From: Copromyces sp. CBS 386.78
Taxonomy: Eukaryota > Ascomycota > Sordariomycetes > Sordariales > Sordariaceae
NCBI GenBank assembly: GCA_030685235.1
Contig: MU839236.1
Location: 1 to 64,000 of the forward strand
DNA length: 64,000 nt
Direction: 5' to 3'
Positions 12,425-24,122 of the stretch are shown here, in pieces; the first letter of the stretch is position 1, and every line of letters begins with the position of its first letter. The notes beneath the pieces were generated by a model that saw only the letters and a program-made list of their open reading frames with translations, made no database searches and had not been told where the DNA came from. Both the position numbers and the translations under genes were made by a program.

Positions 12425-14425
12425 TTTGTTGATTTTGTCAAGTGTGTTTTGTTTTGTTTGGAAGATCTCAGCTGGGTGCAACTGGTGAAATGGATGGGGA
12501 AGAAAGAAAAAAGACCGTTCGTCGTCCGTCTATTCCAGCGGGTTGTCCAGTTGTCGTGGGGTTTAGTGAGAGAGTGTCTGGTTGTGAATGGGAGTTGTGA
12601 TGATAGCGACTAGCGCTGTATTGTATTATTGTCGAAAAGAAGAAATAAAAATACCGAGCAGGACTAGCCTAGCTGCTTTATCGAAGGTAGGTAAAGACCG
12701 GACGACGGCGGTAGAAAGAAAGAAGGGAAAATGAAAAAGAAGGAAACTGAACGACCCGGTGGGTTGTGATGGTGGATGATGAAGATGGAAGGATGACGAA
12801 AAAGAGAAATTCCAGGAAATAGAGATGGGGACGGGAGGGTATCGTGGGATATAAGTCAAGTCAACGGTTCAGAACCGCCCAGACTCCCAGAGAGATTCAA
12901 GGATCGCTCGCTCGGATGTGAATTGGACCTAAAGATCCATCGTAACCTGCCATGATGGTTAGTTAGGAACTGTCATTCTTCAGGTTTCATCGACAAAAAG
13001 GAGTTGACTGGAAGAGGTAGCCAAGACGGAGTGTGGTATTGAAACATGACGGTGTTTGGAGACTGGAGTTTCCGAACGGGACAAGGGACAAGGACTGGAC
13101 TGGCTGGGCATTATCAGCTTGGGGTAGGTACACTTACACCAAAGAACTTGGTTTCATTACCTAGAGGTAATCTTCAATTCCATGTCAATTAAAGCACCCC
13201 GGTACCGCTCCCGAAGTCGACACGAAAACGATGGCTGTCGCGAATTTGAGATAGGTTGGATTTCTACCCAGCCTGGTAAAGCGTGTACGGTGGTAAAGCT
13301 CGTACCGGCATCTGTAGAGAAGAGAATGATAGGTGAATTGGGTTTTGTAAAGAATGCGTCTGAATGCCTCCATGATAGATAACGACTGCTGCAAAGACAA
13401 GTGGAAAAATATTGGTGAGGGAATGAATGAAAGAAAACCTGTCTGCTGCTGCTTTACGAACTTTCTTGAAGATCCTACAATTGCTGGATTGGCGTTCAGT
13501 TGAAGTTTGTATTGTATGTAGGTTGGTCTTGATATCTCTGTGACAACTTTGCCACCTACCCACCCACCCGTAAGAACCACTTCATCAAGCCAATGTCCAC
13601 TATTCCCAGTATACCGAAAATCGGAAAGTCGAGAAAAGAGAGAAAGAGGAAAAGCCGAATTAAGGTTCGGACCCCTGCTACTAAGCGCCAGGGGCCGTTC
13701 GGTCGTCTGTGACCAGGGGTCAGAGCACAAGCCGGGAGCCGACCATCACCAAGAAATCTGCGACGCATCTGATACACGGATCCGGTTTCACTAAACCACC
13801 ATGACTCGGTTACCACATCTTCCCTTGTTGACTGAATCTTATCGTTCCAGTCAAAAATGTACATCAAAGTGTCAAGTTGGGTGTTGGGTGAATTCTCATT
13901 AGTCGTGATATTGGAGCTATGACGGGGTCTGAGCATGGGTGATCTCGATGTTGTTAAGTTGTCCACTTGATACTTTTGTTCAAGTACCTACTAAGCATTG
14001 CTCGTTGGTTCAACCATCCCAGGTCCCATCTAGATTGACATGTTGCCTTGAACTTCTTTGAGCACGAGTTTCCTGTTGGCAACTCATAGTAGTAGCCCTC
14101 CCGCCTTCTCTCAACACCCCACGCGATTGTACTACTGGCATCCATCCACCACGTACAGCGCAAGACATTACACACAAAGGTGTGATCCCCAGAGCTTCCT
14201 TGGAGACTTTGTTCTTGGATTCCACCTGGTAAGGCCGCTTAAAGTGCAGAAAGTGGTGATGTGATCAGTCACCGGATGAACGAAGCCGACTTCGGTGGCT
14301 ACTAAGAACATTATTATATCCTAAACTCTTGAAGCACACCACTTCCTCGGAAATCGGAATTCCCTCCTCCTCCTAGTTAGCTGGCCCCCATCCATCCTCT
14401 TTGGATTACCGTAGCTAGCTTCCTC
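12425..14425. other. Gene-poor 2-kb interval
   Basis: It includes the leader and promoter of the minus-strand cupredoxin gene (to about 12.9 kb). Open frames up to 181 codons exist on the minus strand at 13.2-13.9 kb, but they start at non-ATG codons, overlap one another in different frames and have no domain I recognise. I see no supported gene. Confidence 0.55.
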
Positions 14426-15186
14426 TCAGAGATCCAGCAACAACTGAGGCGCAATCTTCTCCAAATCCTCCACCTCCAAGAACCCTCCTCCCCCTGTCCC
14501 TCCTGTGGTCGTCCCATTCCCTCCCTCCCTCTCCACCACACTCCGCGCAATCGCCTCCCTGACAAAGATATCCACGTATCTTGCCACCGCGTCATTCGCA
14601 TCCTTCGTTATCTTCGTCTTGTCCTTCTCGAAGAACTCGTAAAGTAATCTCGTTAGCAGCTCCGAGGGGACCGTGGGTCGTTCCTCTTCGTCCGAGTCTT
14701 CGTCTGCTGATGCTTCTTCGTCTTGTTGCTGTTCATCGTCGTCGTCCGAGTTATCTTGTTGTGGTTGGTAATGGTCCGAATCCGCGTCTGAGTCGTTTCG
14801 GTTGGTGGTACGCTGCTGCATTTGTCGTCGTCGGAACCGGTTGTTGTCCACGTCTGCTGGTTGTCCTTCGTCTTCGTCTTCGTCGTCGGAGCCGAGCATG
14901 GTTACGTCATTGTTGATTCGGCTGTGATCGAACATTTCGAGGTCTTCGTCGTCTTGATCGGAGGCGAGCTCGATCGTGTCCGTTGTTTCGCGGCGTCGCT
15001 TCGAGGAGGAGGAGGAGGAGGAGGGGTCTGCTGAGGTAGAACCACGTTTGGCGCCGGCGGGAGCTGTGAATGCCATGTTAGCTTGAGATTGAGCATTTGA
15101 GCGCAATTGATCCAAATGCGACTGCGAGAAATGGGAGGCTTACCGCGATGGCTGCTGGAGGCCGCCGAGGTGGATTTGGGAGGCAT
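14426..15186 (-). CDS. mhf2: CENP-X / MHF2 histone-fold protein with acidic N-terminal extension
   Basis: The product has 226 aa. Exons are 15186..15144 (14 codons plus 1 nt) and 15063..14426. The donor GTAAGC, a CTAAC branch site and a CACAG acceptor join to read SSHRAPAGAK. The C-terminal ~75 residues are the CENP-X histone fold: LLTRLLYEFFEKDKTKI, then ARYVDIFVREAIARSVVE and the near-invariant EDLEKIAPQLLLDL end. CENP-X pairs with CENP-S (MHF1) in the kinetochore CCAN and in the FANCM/Fml1 DNA-repair complex. The first ~150 residues are Ser-, Asp- and Glu-rich with a KRRRE basic patch; this extension is absent from the ~80-aa animal protein. The symbol is by family, not by locus. Confidence 0.9.
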
Positions 15187-15838
15187 TGCGACTGAACCCG
15201 GGTACAAGAGAAAGGAAAGGCGCCAAGTTGAGGAATAAGGTACGGCGTAAGTCGTTACAAGCGCAGTCGTGGAAGCTGGGCGCGCAAAGCTGTCGCAAGT
15301 CAAGAGGTGCGTTGGGAAGATGTACGGTGGTGGAAGTTCAATCGCTTGGAGACGCGACGCGACAAAGATACCCCAACTCCCAAGTCGTAGTTACGTAACT
15401 GTAACAGATAGTTAGAAAGAGGGGTTCAAGACCAAAATCTATGATGTTTGTTTAGATGTCAAATGTTCACAGGCAATGCACAATCAATTGTTTTCAGACG
15501 CAGTTCGGAAAGGAAACCCATGAATTCGCCAAACTATCGTCAAAGGGGATCTATGAGACGCATGCAAAGGAAATCGGCGGAAAGATGATGTTGCCAACAA
15601 GGCAAAGGAGAATACACATGGGGAACAGCTAAGGATATTGTATTACAGCGGGGAATTGGTATATAGCCCCGCGAAACCTCCTCCTCAACCGGACAATGGC
15701 TCAACGCTTGAGTCCATCGCCACAACCTTTTCGAAACTCTCCGTCAGAGATAGATGCCGAAGAGAATCGGCCTGATCTCCATCCCCAAAAAGGGTCATCT
15801 CCTCAACTTCAAAGTTTAGCACATTGAGGTTGGGAAAT
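15187..15838. other. CENP-X promoter and 3' end of the carrier gene
   Basis: No supported gene. The part next to 15838 is most likely the 3' untranslated region of the highly expressed ADP/ATP carrier; the part next to 15187 is the promoter and leader of CENP-X. Confidence 0.6.
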
Positions 15839-17343
15839 TTAACCGGAACCACCCTTGAAGGCCTTGCCGAAGAGGAGGACCTGGAGCTGATCGTAGATGG
15901 AAAGGACACCAGCACCGGCGACACCACGGAGAATGTTGGCACCAGCACCCTTGAAGAGAGACTTGACACCCTCCTTGGCGACGATCTGGGAAGCGGCATC
16001 GAAGGAAGACTTGTACTTGACGGCCTCACCGGAGGTCATCATCATGCGACGACGGATGGTGTCAAGGGGGTAAGAGGCGATACCAGCGGCGGTGGTGACG
16101 CACCAGCCGAGAGCGAAAGAGGCGAAGAAGTTGTTCTTGAGGTCACCGACGAGGAGGACGGGCTTGATGGAGTCGTAGAGACCGAAGTAGAGACCACGGT
16201 AAACGATGATACCAGCGACGGAGGGACCGAAACCACGGTAAAGACCGGCAATACCATCGGAAGCGATGGTCTTGCGGTAGACATCGACGAGGCCGTTGAA
16301 CTGACGCTCACCACCCTTCTTGGCGGACTTGGCATCGTTGGCGAGACGGGTACGGGCGTAGTCGAGGGAGTAGACGAAGAGGAGGGAAGTGGCACCAGCG
16401 GCACCACCGGAGGCAAGGTTACCAGCCATCCACTTCCAGTAGCCATCCTTGTCCTTCTTGAAGCCGAAAAGGGCCTTGAACTTGTCGCGGAAAGCGAAGT
16501 TGAGGGCCTGGGTAGGGAAGTAACGGATGACGTTGGCGGTGTTGCCACGCCACAAGGCCATCATACCCTCATCGGCGGTGGTGCGCTTGAAGCAGTCGAT
16601 GATACCGTTGTAGCGGCGGTCGAGACGGCCGGCGCGGATCATCTCATCCTAGGGGGTTGTCAGTATACCGTATCATAGGAGGAAGATGTACTCGTTCTCC
16701 CATCGCTGACGGTAGAGGGGTGTGGCACGTGACAGCCCAGATCAACTTGAGCGAGACTGCTACCGCACGCGCGGATCGCAGCGCCCAAGGATTTCCCTTC
16801 TCCGGTCGGCAATGAGAGAATGAGGTAATTATTGGAACGTACCTGGTTCTGGACGAGGAGCTTGATACGCTCAATGGGAGCGGCAGCGGTCTTCGAGACG
16901 GCGGCAGAGACACCACCCATCAAGAAATCCGCCATGAAGGGCTGTAGAAAGGGGGGGATGTTAGCATATTGTTGCCATGTCGCAATAAGCAAACAGATGT
17001 CATGTCAGGTCGCGTGTCCCCGCGTTTCCCGGTGGTAGTCGACATGCAAACGCCATGACCTAGGTAGCTGCGACAGAGCAAGCGCAAGTAGCAACCATCA
17101 CCATCATTATCGACCGACTGAATGAATCGGAGGAGGCGATGGCTGTTCTTGTTGATTGCTATCGCGCGATGACTTGCAAAGGCTGGCTGAGGTCGCGGTG
17201 TGTGCTGGATTGCTTCGACTGGCCGACCAGGGAAAATGACGACAACGACCACAATGACGACGACGACGACGACATCATCATCACCTTGGAAAGAATGGGA
17301 GAATACATACCGGCATGCCCAAAACCTTCTGTTGCTCCGCCAT
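15839..17343 (-). CDS. aac: Mitochondrial ADP/ATP carrier
   Basis: The product has 313 aa, the same length as the Neurospora carrier as I remember it. Exons are 17343..17311, 16941..16843 and 16648..15839, all phase 0. It exchanges cytosolic ADP for matrix ATP across the inner mitochondrial membrane. Three mitochondrial-carrier repeats are present, each with its P-x-[DE]-x-x-[KR] motif (PIERIK, SLDYAR, PLDTIR). The nucleotide-carrier signature RRRMMM follows the third. There is no cleavable presequence, as usual for the family; it starts [11 protein letters not shown]. Codons are strongly C-ending, fitting high expression, and this bias leaves long spurious open frames on the opposite strand. 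Intron 1 is long (369 nt) and may carry regulatory sequence (inference). Confidence 0.97.
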
Positions 17344-20300
17344 TGTGATATTCCTTTCCTTGCTGTAAAAAGAGAGGAGTGGAGATGGAGAGAAAAGACC
17401 AAGCTCTGCTACGAGGGAAGAGGAAGAAGTCGCGAGAATATATTCTGCGGCCGACTGGGGGTCTCTGGGGCTCCAAGGGGGGGGCCGACGAAAAATTTCG
17501 CAGCGGAGACCAAGGAAGCAAGCCCAGTTTTCACTTTGTGCGGGTGCCAGCCGCTACTAGCCCGGGCCACCGAATCTTCCCGGTCCCCTGGCTGGGCTGC
17601 CAAGCACCGTGCACGAGCCCGTTCACTTGAGCCTTGACCAGATTGGGCCACCTTGCAGCTGCCGGCGGCCCTTGACAGCTCATGCCATTCGTGCTTGTCC
17701 CGCGGTGGCAGTCAGGCTTGCTGCACTGCCGGTAAAGCCCGAAAAGGCTCCAGTCCATCTTGTAACAAGAACCAAAGCATCGTCACCCAATTGGACGCAT
17801 CCGAGCCCAATTTGTTCGCTGGCTATAATTACACGTATCAATTATCCCTCAGTAGTAACTTGGAGACGTCGTGTTTGAGGTGCCACGAAGTCCAGCAGCG
17901 AGACGCCATGGTGAAACTGGTTATCATTTACATATAGTTGGCAGCCGACTGACCGACCGCCTCTTCGTTCTCTCACCGTTCATTGCTCTTGAATTTTCAA
18001 TGATGCCCTCGGCTACGTCGTCTCAAAAGTCAACTGAGAACTTGAAGGACCCCTCCGTCGCTGTCATCCACTGTCTTGGGATTCCCACGTTTCGAAAAAA
18101 AAAGAGCCTTCCATTCCGTCTTCGAACCCCCTCCCCGTCCACCCCTCCTCAGTGCTCGCTCCCCTGTCTCGTCCGAGTCGTCCCCCTCCAACAAACACCC
18201 TCCACGCTTTGCGTTGGCCAAGACCCGAGTCAGATTCCTTGGCACGAAAAATGCGGATCATCGAGACAACTGGAGCCGCCGCGCCGTCCGCTATGGTACT
18301 GTACGAACCCAGAACTCTCTCCGCGGCCAGAGATTCGGCTGTCATGCAAACGGTGATAACGGAGAACATTCACTCGGTGATCTCAACTTCCGAAAGTGTA
18401 CGACTAACTTCCAGGACATCCGAGATCCGACTCACTCTGAGTTTTTGGGAGACCCTTCCCCATGATTGCAAGGGAATCCTACAATCACCCACGCGTTCAG
18501 ATTCCCTTTTGGCTGCTGTCCCAGGTTCAGTGGAATTGCAACGTCATGCTGCAGCCCCCCGGCCTTACTTTTTCAGCACCCAATTCTGCACCCCCCCTCC
18601 CTCCTGTTCGCTTTCAGCACCGCTGAGCCGCCCGAATGGCATCGCTAGAAGCCGCCACTAGGCCATCGCTAACAGGCTCTAGGCGGGCATGTGGCAAACG
18701 AGGACGGCAACGGGCGGCAATTTCGGGGCAACAGCTTCGGTCAAATGAGAGCTCGTCAATGGCAGATCTGGGCCCGGGCAACACGGGACCTTGACGGTGA
18801 GTCCGATATCTTGTTGATGTTCACTGCGTAGATAATGAGAAGACGAAAAGTGAAAGAGGAAGACAGTGGCGGCAACATGGCCTAACTGTGCCATTGGTTC
18901 CAATTGATACCTAGGGAAATTCCACAATCCATCAAGGTGCCGGCCGGACGGGGTCTGTTCATTCATGCCAAGCCGACAAGGTTCGGGTCGCTGGACCGGA
19001 CTTGGAGATAACCTCAAAAACCGTAGCGAGCTTTCACGTGCTCTCAAAAGTCCACGACCCAACCAGCAGACACAAACAATATCTGTGGCTCACCATGCAT
19101 GCCTACACATGGGAGAAGAATCGGTCAATCACAGTATGTTTGTATTTGTGCCGTCTTTTTTAACCAAATCTTCATCGGCCATGGCGTCAAGCTTGGCTGC
19201 TAACGAGTGAACAATTGGCTCGACCTAAAAAGTTCACTCACGTTTCTCAGCCTAATATACAGAGTCTGTGGAAGAAGAGATGGTACTGTTCTTTCATAAT
19301 TTATTACACCTCCGATGTGGGAATCGGCATTCAAACAGAGGGGGCAGATTCGAGTCCGCAGACGTACTACCCGGATAATGGACTCAAGGTCAAAAATGCA
19401 TTCCTGATCTCGCGGTGTCCAGCAGGAAACGAGGGCACCACAAACTACATATGCGTATGAAGGTGAATTGACAAATTCTGTAATGTCCCTTGTCAATGGT
19501 CAAAGTTGTCTCTCATTGACTCCCGTGCTCGTGGCCAGCCTGGTATGAGACCATAGAGGCAGTTAAACGGCCCACTCTTCACGCCAGTAATTCGTGTGAT
19601 GCTGGCCCTCAGATTCCTTTTTGTTGAATTCATGCATCATAACTCAACCTAGGGGTTTGACGCCGGTGACATATGAGAGACTGGAAGTAGAGGGAACTTT
19701 GAGTTGATATAACTGTAAATGTTGTCCGTAGAAGCATATCCGGACATCCGCTCTTAGGATGTGGATCTGATATGTAAGCATTGTGTCCCGGCTGGAAAGA
19801 GGGAGATCTCAAGGTAGGACCGGGAGGCTATGAAAGAAAAGGACAGGCAAGACTGAGCAGTGTCATCAGACCCAAGGTGGAGTATGAAAACCTTGTGTAA
19901 GGAGGTGATGGAGTTGACCCTGCATGTTGTGGAAAACTGGAAGGAGCTCCTGAGGCTGAGGTTTCGGGCTGTTTCTTACCGACACGGGGCATGTCTTTGA
20001 CGAGATATAGTTGATAAGGAGCACTCGATAAGAATGCCTTTAGCTTGGGTTCGTCCACTTCCATCCGGCACCGAATACCTCAACGGCCACGCGCGAATCA
20101 TTGACGAGATGGAACCTGATCCTCATAGGGCTGGACTAGTGGTCTTGGAGGATCCCATCCCAACGTCCATACATCATAAACACATACGTCACTGGCACCA
20201 TGGGGAACTGAGATGTTGCTTTGAGGTAGTAATTTAGTTTCCTATCCTACCACCTCTAGTCCTTCTGTCCTCCTCCTTGGATTGGGGTATCATAGAGAAC

Positions 20301-20686
20301 TGCTCGTGACAAGCCATTCCCATCGGACTAGGCGCGCACACACACACGGCATGCACGTAAGCATCGCAGGAGGTCCAACTCTTTCCCCAGGCAGATAGGA
20401 GCCGAGTTGTTCCCGGTCGTTTGTCGTGTGATATAGGTCGTTCCGTTCGTATCTTCCGATCGATGCAAAATCCTAGTGTGATTGTGTAAAGAATCTGAGG
20501 AGCACTTCCCGATTCCCCTCCCACTAAAATGCTACACCGTGTGCATTGTGCATGCAAAGATTGACCATTTCCCACCAGAGACGTAGCCCGATCAAAAAAA
20601 AGTCAAACCCCTTGCTTGTCGTGACGAACCACCCTTTCAAGTCTGCCGGTCCGTCATGTCAAGAAAATCGCCGGGTGTTTGGACAT
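17344..20686. other. 3.3-kb interval without a supported gene
   Basis: The part next to 17344 is the carrier promoter, with a GC-rich patch and the TGGGGCT motif at 17466-17472. Open frames up to 169 codons (for example at 18152-18661) are Ser/Pro/Arg-rich in several overlapping frames and show no domain or convincing splice signals. A pyrimidine-rich stretch near 18120-18220 and 18580-18620 could be transcribed leader or non-coding RNA, but nothing decides it. Confidence 0.5.
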
Positions 20687-21226
20687 TTACTCGTCAGCGC
20701 CAATGGCACGGGCTGTGTGAAGTCGCATGTTAGCTAAATCGTTTCTCGCATGTTTCTCGTCCAAATCGAATGTCGTCGGTTCAACCGGGCGCCGAGGCAG
20801 ACGTACTGTAGATCTTCATCTTGCTGTGTCCAACAATCTGCTTGATCTGACCCTTCTCCTCGAGGTCCTTAAGGCACCTGCGGGCGAGGGAGCCGTTGAT
20901 CTTAAGACGGTCGACGAGGGTGGCGACGGTGACAAGGCGGTAGGACTGGACGTCCTTGTAAAGCTTGTCGGAAGTGGACTTGTCAAGGATGACGGCGTGC
21001 TGGGCCTTGTCCTTGACTGCATGTGTGTGTCAGTGAATTTGACCAAGACTTTTTGTTGCCAGAGGCGCCATCACCGCCAGCGACAATGACCACGACGGCG
21101 ACAGTCGCGAAGCCATCGTCATCTGCCGAAAATGACGACCCCGAAAAATGGACAGAGATTCTCCTTACCCTTGCCCTTGGACCACTTCTTCTTCTGCTTC
21201 TTAGCACCAGTCGCGGCGGGAGCCAT
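20687..21226 (-). CDS. rps25: 40S ribosomal protein S25 (eS25)
   Basis: The product has 97 aa. Exons are 21226..21169, 21016..20807 and a last exon of only 26 nt at 20712..20687. The basic N-terminus (AAKK-type, KKQKKKWSKGK) is followed by the eS25 winged-helix region: [43 protein letters not shown]. Reading straight through the second intron would give a false STSASAPG end. The GTACGT donor at 20806, a CTAAC branch and the CACAG acceptor at 20713 instead give the family ending IYTRAIGADE. The gene is head-to-head with S5 across about 500 bp, which suits co-expression of two small-subunit proteins. Confidence 0.95.
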
Positions 21227-21727
21227 TTTGAATGATGAGTTCTGGTGGTTTGGTGATGAAGGGGAGAGGGAGAGACAGTCCTGGCTTCAAGGTCTTTTCC
21301 TCAGCGCAACGAAAAGGCGGGGAGATTTTTCTGGTCGGCGCGCAGGGCGAGTGTGGCTCGGGGGCGCTGGGCTGCCCAGGTCTCTGCGCACGCACACACT
21401 CTCCGCCAGTGACTGCGGGTGCGCAGCCAGGCCAAGCTTAGGTCAACCGAGCCCTAACCAATTCGCTCCCCCAATGCGGCAACCACCGTGGCGGTGCACG
21501 GACCGCACAACTGGGGCACAACTGGGGTCTTTTGGGGCTTCGTAGCGGCAGATTGGGGCTTGACCACCTGAGGCGGGGCCACCAAAAAATTCCCACGACG
21601 ACCCGTCACTCTCCGCTCGCCGAACGACCACCCTTTCGACGTTATCCTGTCCGAACTCACGGCCAACTTCACCACCAATTACCACGAGGGTCCCCTTTTG
21701 CAGTCCGGCCACCGAACAGCAATCAAA
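21227..21727. promoter_or_regulatory. Shared divergent promoter of S25 and S5
   Basis: Only 501 bp separate the two start codons. The region holds a CCCTAA box near 21450, two direct copies of CACAACTGGGG at about 21505-21527, and TGGGGCT at 21533-21539 and 21554-21560. TGGGGCT is also found upstream of the ADP/ATP carrier. A role in ribosomal-protein gene control is inference. Confidence 0.6.
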
Positions 21728-22769
21728 ATGTCTGAGGGAGAAGTTGACGTCGCGGCCGTTTCCCAGTATGAGGTCCTCCCCAAGGAGGTCCTCGCTGAGG
21801 TTGGCAGTGTGAAGCTGTTCAGTATGTTTTTCTACGGTCTGGCCAAAGTGCACATTGGCGTTGTCATGCTAACTTTGTGACTTTTCAGACCGTTGGAGCT
21901 ACGAGGATGTCGAGATCAGGGATATCTCTTTGACGTAAGCGCAACCCGTGCGATTGATGCACACCCAAAAACACCAAGAAAAACACGGTCCCCTGAGATT
22001 GCCACGAAACGCGACACGACGAACATGTACGCGAGAAAGAGGAGGAGAAGAAAGAGATGGGAAATTGTTGGAGTTTGGGAGAGACGATCAACGCCAATTC
22101 GCGTGGAGAAGAACTTTTGGACTTGGGAAAAGATTCATCTTGGTCGCAAAGATGACACACACAAGGCACATACTCGAACGGAGGGCTAACGACGAACATC
22201 TACACAGCGACTACATCCAGATCCGCTCCCCCGTCTACCTCCCCCACTCCGCTGGTCGCTATGCCGTCAAGCGCTTCCGCAAGGCCAACTGCCCCATCAT
22301 TGAGCGTCTCACCAACTCCCTCATGATGCACGGTCGCAACAACGGCAAGAAGCTCATGGCTGTCCGCATTGTCGCTCACGCCTTTGAGATCGTAAGACTC
22401 CCGAAACATGTGCGATAAGCGATAAGGCAGACACTTACACACGATATCTAGATCCACCTCATGACCGACCAGAACCCCATCCAGATCGCCGTCGATGCCA
22501 TCGTCAACTGCGGTCCCCGCGAAGACTCCACCCGTATCGGTTCCGCCGGTACCGTCCGTCGCCAGGCCGTCGATGTCTCTCCCCTCCGCCGTGTCAACCA
22601 GGCCATCGCCCTCCTCACCACCGGTGCTCGCGAGGCTTCTTTCCGCAACGTCAAGTCCATTGCCGAGTGCCTTGCTGAGGAGCTGATCAACGCCGCCAAG
22701 GGCTCCTCCAACTCCTACGCCATCAAGAAGAAGGATGAGCTCGAGCGTGTTGCCAAGTCCAACCGTTAA
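21728..22769 (+). CDS. rps5: 40S ribosomal protein S5 (uS7)
   Basis: The product has 213 aa. Exons are 21728..21821, 21889..21934, 22208..22391 and 22452..22769. It is the uS7 family: it sits in the small-subunit head near the mRNA exit and E site. Family blocks are clear: [22 protein letters not shown], then [64 protein letters not shown] and the C-terminal [20 protein letters not shown]. Introns crowd the 5' part; the second (273 nt) is long for this genome. The ATG follows a CAAA context and opens MSEGEVD, as in other filamentous fungi. Confidence 0.97.
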
Positions 22770-23264
22770 AATGGTCATGGCTGGCTGCAGGTGTCAGGGG
22801 AACACTTGTTGGGTGCTTGGGGTTGTTGGACGGATTTTATTCGGCATGTTTTGCTCAGCATTTGTTGCGCGTTAAAAGGGAACTGGGTCTGGGAGGATAC
22901 GGTTCTTCTACGGCAATTTAGGTCAAAACAGGCAGGCACTCAATAAGGGCTCTCAGACATTGAATGAGAGGAAAACGTGGATTTGCGGACAAGATCTAAA
23001 GTGCATATACCTCGAGGCGCCGGTGATTCGGTGAAATTATGATTCCCCTTTTCTTTTCATGGATGACGTCCGTTTGGCCATGTGTGACGATGCCGGTTCA
23101 ACCCATTTTTTTCTACTTGCACCGACTGGACGTTGCACATGCTTTTTGCCATGATATCAATGTCACACACGGCCGTTAACAGGGAGGAAATATTGTCACA
23201 GGATCCACCCCCAACATCGGGCAACACCTTTCATATCCGCTCTTCATAATTCTCCATCCTTTAC
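22770..23264. other. Convergent 3' space between S5 and the GNAT gene
   Basis: No supported gene. It presumably holds the two 3' untranslated regions. The motif content is unremarkable. Confidence 0.6.
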
Positions 23265-24122
23265 CTACACCTTCACATCCACCCTCTGGAACATGCCAAC
23301 ATGTTCAATCCCCTCCTCCCACCACCTCCCCATCTCCTCATCCACGACAAAGCCAGCCCTCTTCCAAACAGCCATGGCACTGAGCTGGGCATGAACGCAA
23401 AACAGACCGCGCCACTTAGGCATCATCCTCGCGTCCCTTTCCGGATCGATGCCCAGGGCTTCGAACCCCCTCTCCTTTACACTAGGGCTGAAATATCTCG
23501 GGTTGGCTTTCATCCACTCCACCGCTCTCCTAATCAGCTGACCGGCAATACCGCGGCCACGATACTCTTTGAGGACAGCCAGTCTGCCCAGTTTCATGTA
23601 TACTTCCTCACCATCGTGCAGGCTCGTCTTGCGATCCTTCCATCTCTCTCCATGTCCCTGTCTCTGTTCCGCCAGCTCCAACAAGGCCTTCTTGGTGTCC
23701 TCGTCGAGCTCGTCAAAGTTGACCAACTCATCAGCTAGATACCTCCCCCCCTTGACCGGATGCGGGGCATGAGGGAAGGGTACTATCCTTACGGTGCCAA
23801 TGGGCAGCGACCGCGTCTCTGACTTGCGCGGCCTCATGACTCTTCCCGTGTCGGCGTCGAGGACTTCTTGCTGGACGACTTGGTTGATGGAGGCGTAGAT
23901 GACGAAGTGCACGGAGCGAGCGTCGTTGGGGTCGAACTCGTTCTCGGCGGGGATTTCTTGCTCGTTGATGAAGACGGATTCGCGGATGGACATGGCGTCT
24001 AGGAAGGTCTTGGGGACGGTGTTGAGGGAGGAGGGAGATTGCTGGGAGGGAGGGAGGGAGCCGTCCCAGGGAGAAAGAGAGAGGCCGGGAGGCTCGAGGG
24101 TGGCGATGAAGGGGGTGCCCAT
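23265..24122 (-). CDS. GNAT-family N-acetyltransferase
   Basis: The product is an intronless 285-aa protein. The frame stays open upstream, but the first ATG that fits a normal fungal leader is at 24122 (MGTPFIATLEPPG). The GNAT core is visible: a first strand and helix around FLDAMSIRESVFINEQEIPAENEFD, then SVHFVIYA, and motif A LGRLAVLKEYRGRGIAGQLIRRAVEW, whose RGRGIA loop binds the acetyl-CoA pyrophosphate. The last strands include HAQLSAMAVWKRAGFVVDEEM and end GMFQRV. The substrate cannot be told from sequence. It resembles the fungal GCN5-related group with an N-terminal REXVFINEQEIP motif that I know only as hypothetical acetyltransferases. Confidence 0.88.
   Translation of the reverse strand: MGTPFIATLEPPGLSLSPWDGSLPPSQQSPSSLNTVPKTFLDAMSIRESVFINEQEIPAENEFDPNDARSVHFVIYASINQVVQQEVLDADTGRVMRPRKSETRSLPIGTVRIVPFPHAPHPVKGGRYLADELVNFDELDEDTKKALLELAEQRQGHGERWKDRKTSLHDGEEVYMKLGRLAVLKEYRGRGIAGQLIRRAVEWMKANPRYFSPSVKERGFEALGIDPERDARMMPKWRGLFCVHAQLSAMAVWKRAGFVVDEEMGRWWEEGIEHVGMFQRVDVKV

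Noticed and set aside
13185..13966. Overlapping minus-strand frames of 99-181 codons
   Set aside because: They begin at non-ATG codons, overlap one another in different frames and show no domain, signal peptide or consistent codon bias.
15824..16678. 284-codon plus-strand frame opposite the ADP/ATP carrier
   Set aside because: Same cause: mirror of a highly biased gene. The sense frame is an unmistakable carrier.
17871..18661. Plus-strand frames of 129-169 codons
   Set aside because: Three frames are open at once in Ser/Pro/Arg-rich sequence and none has a family feature or clear splice sites.
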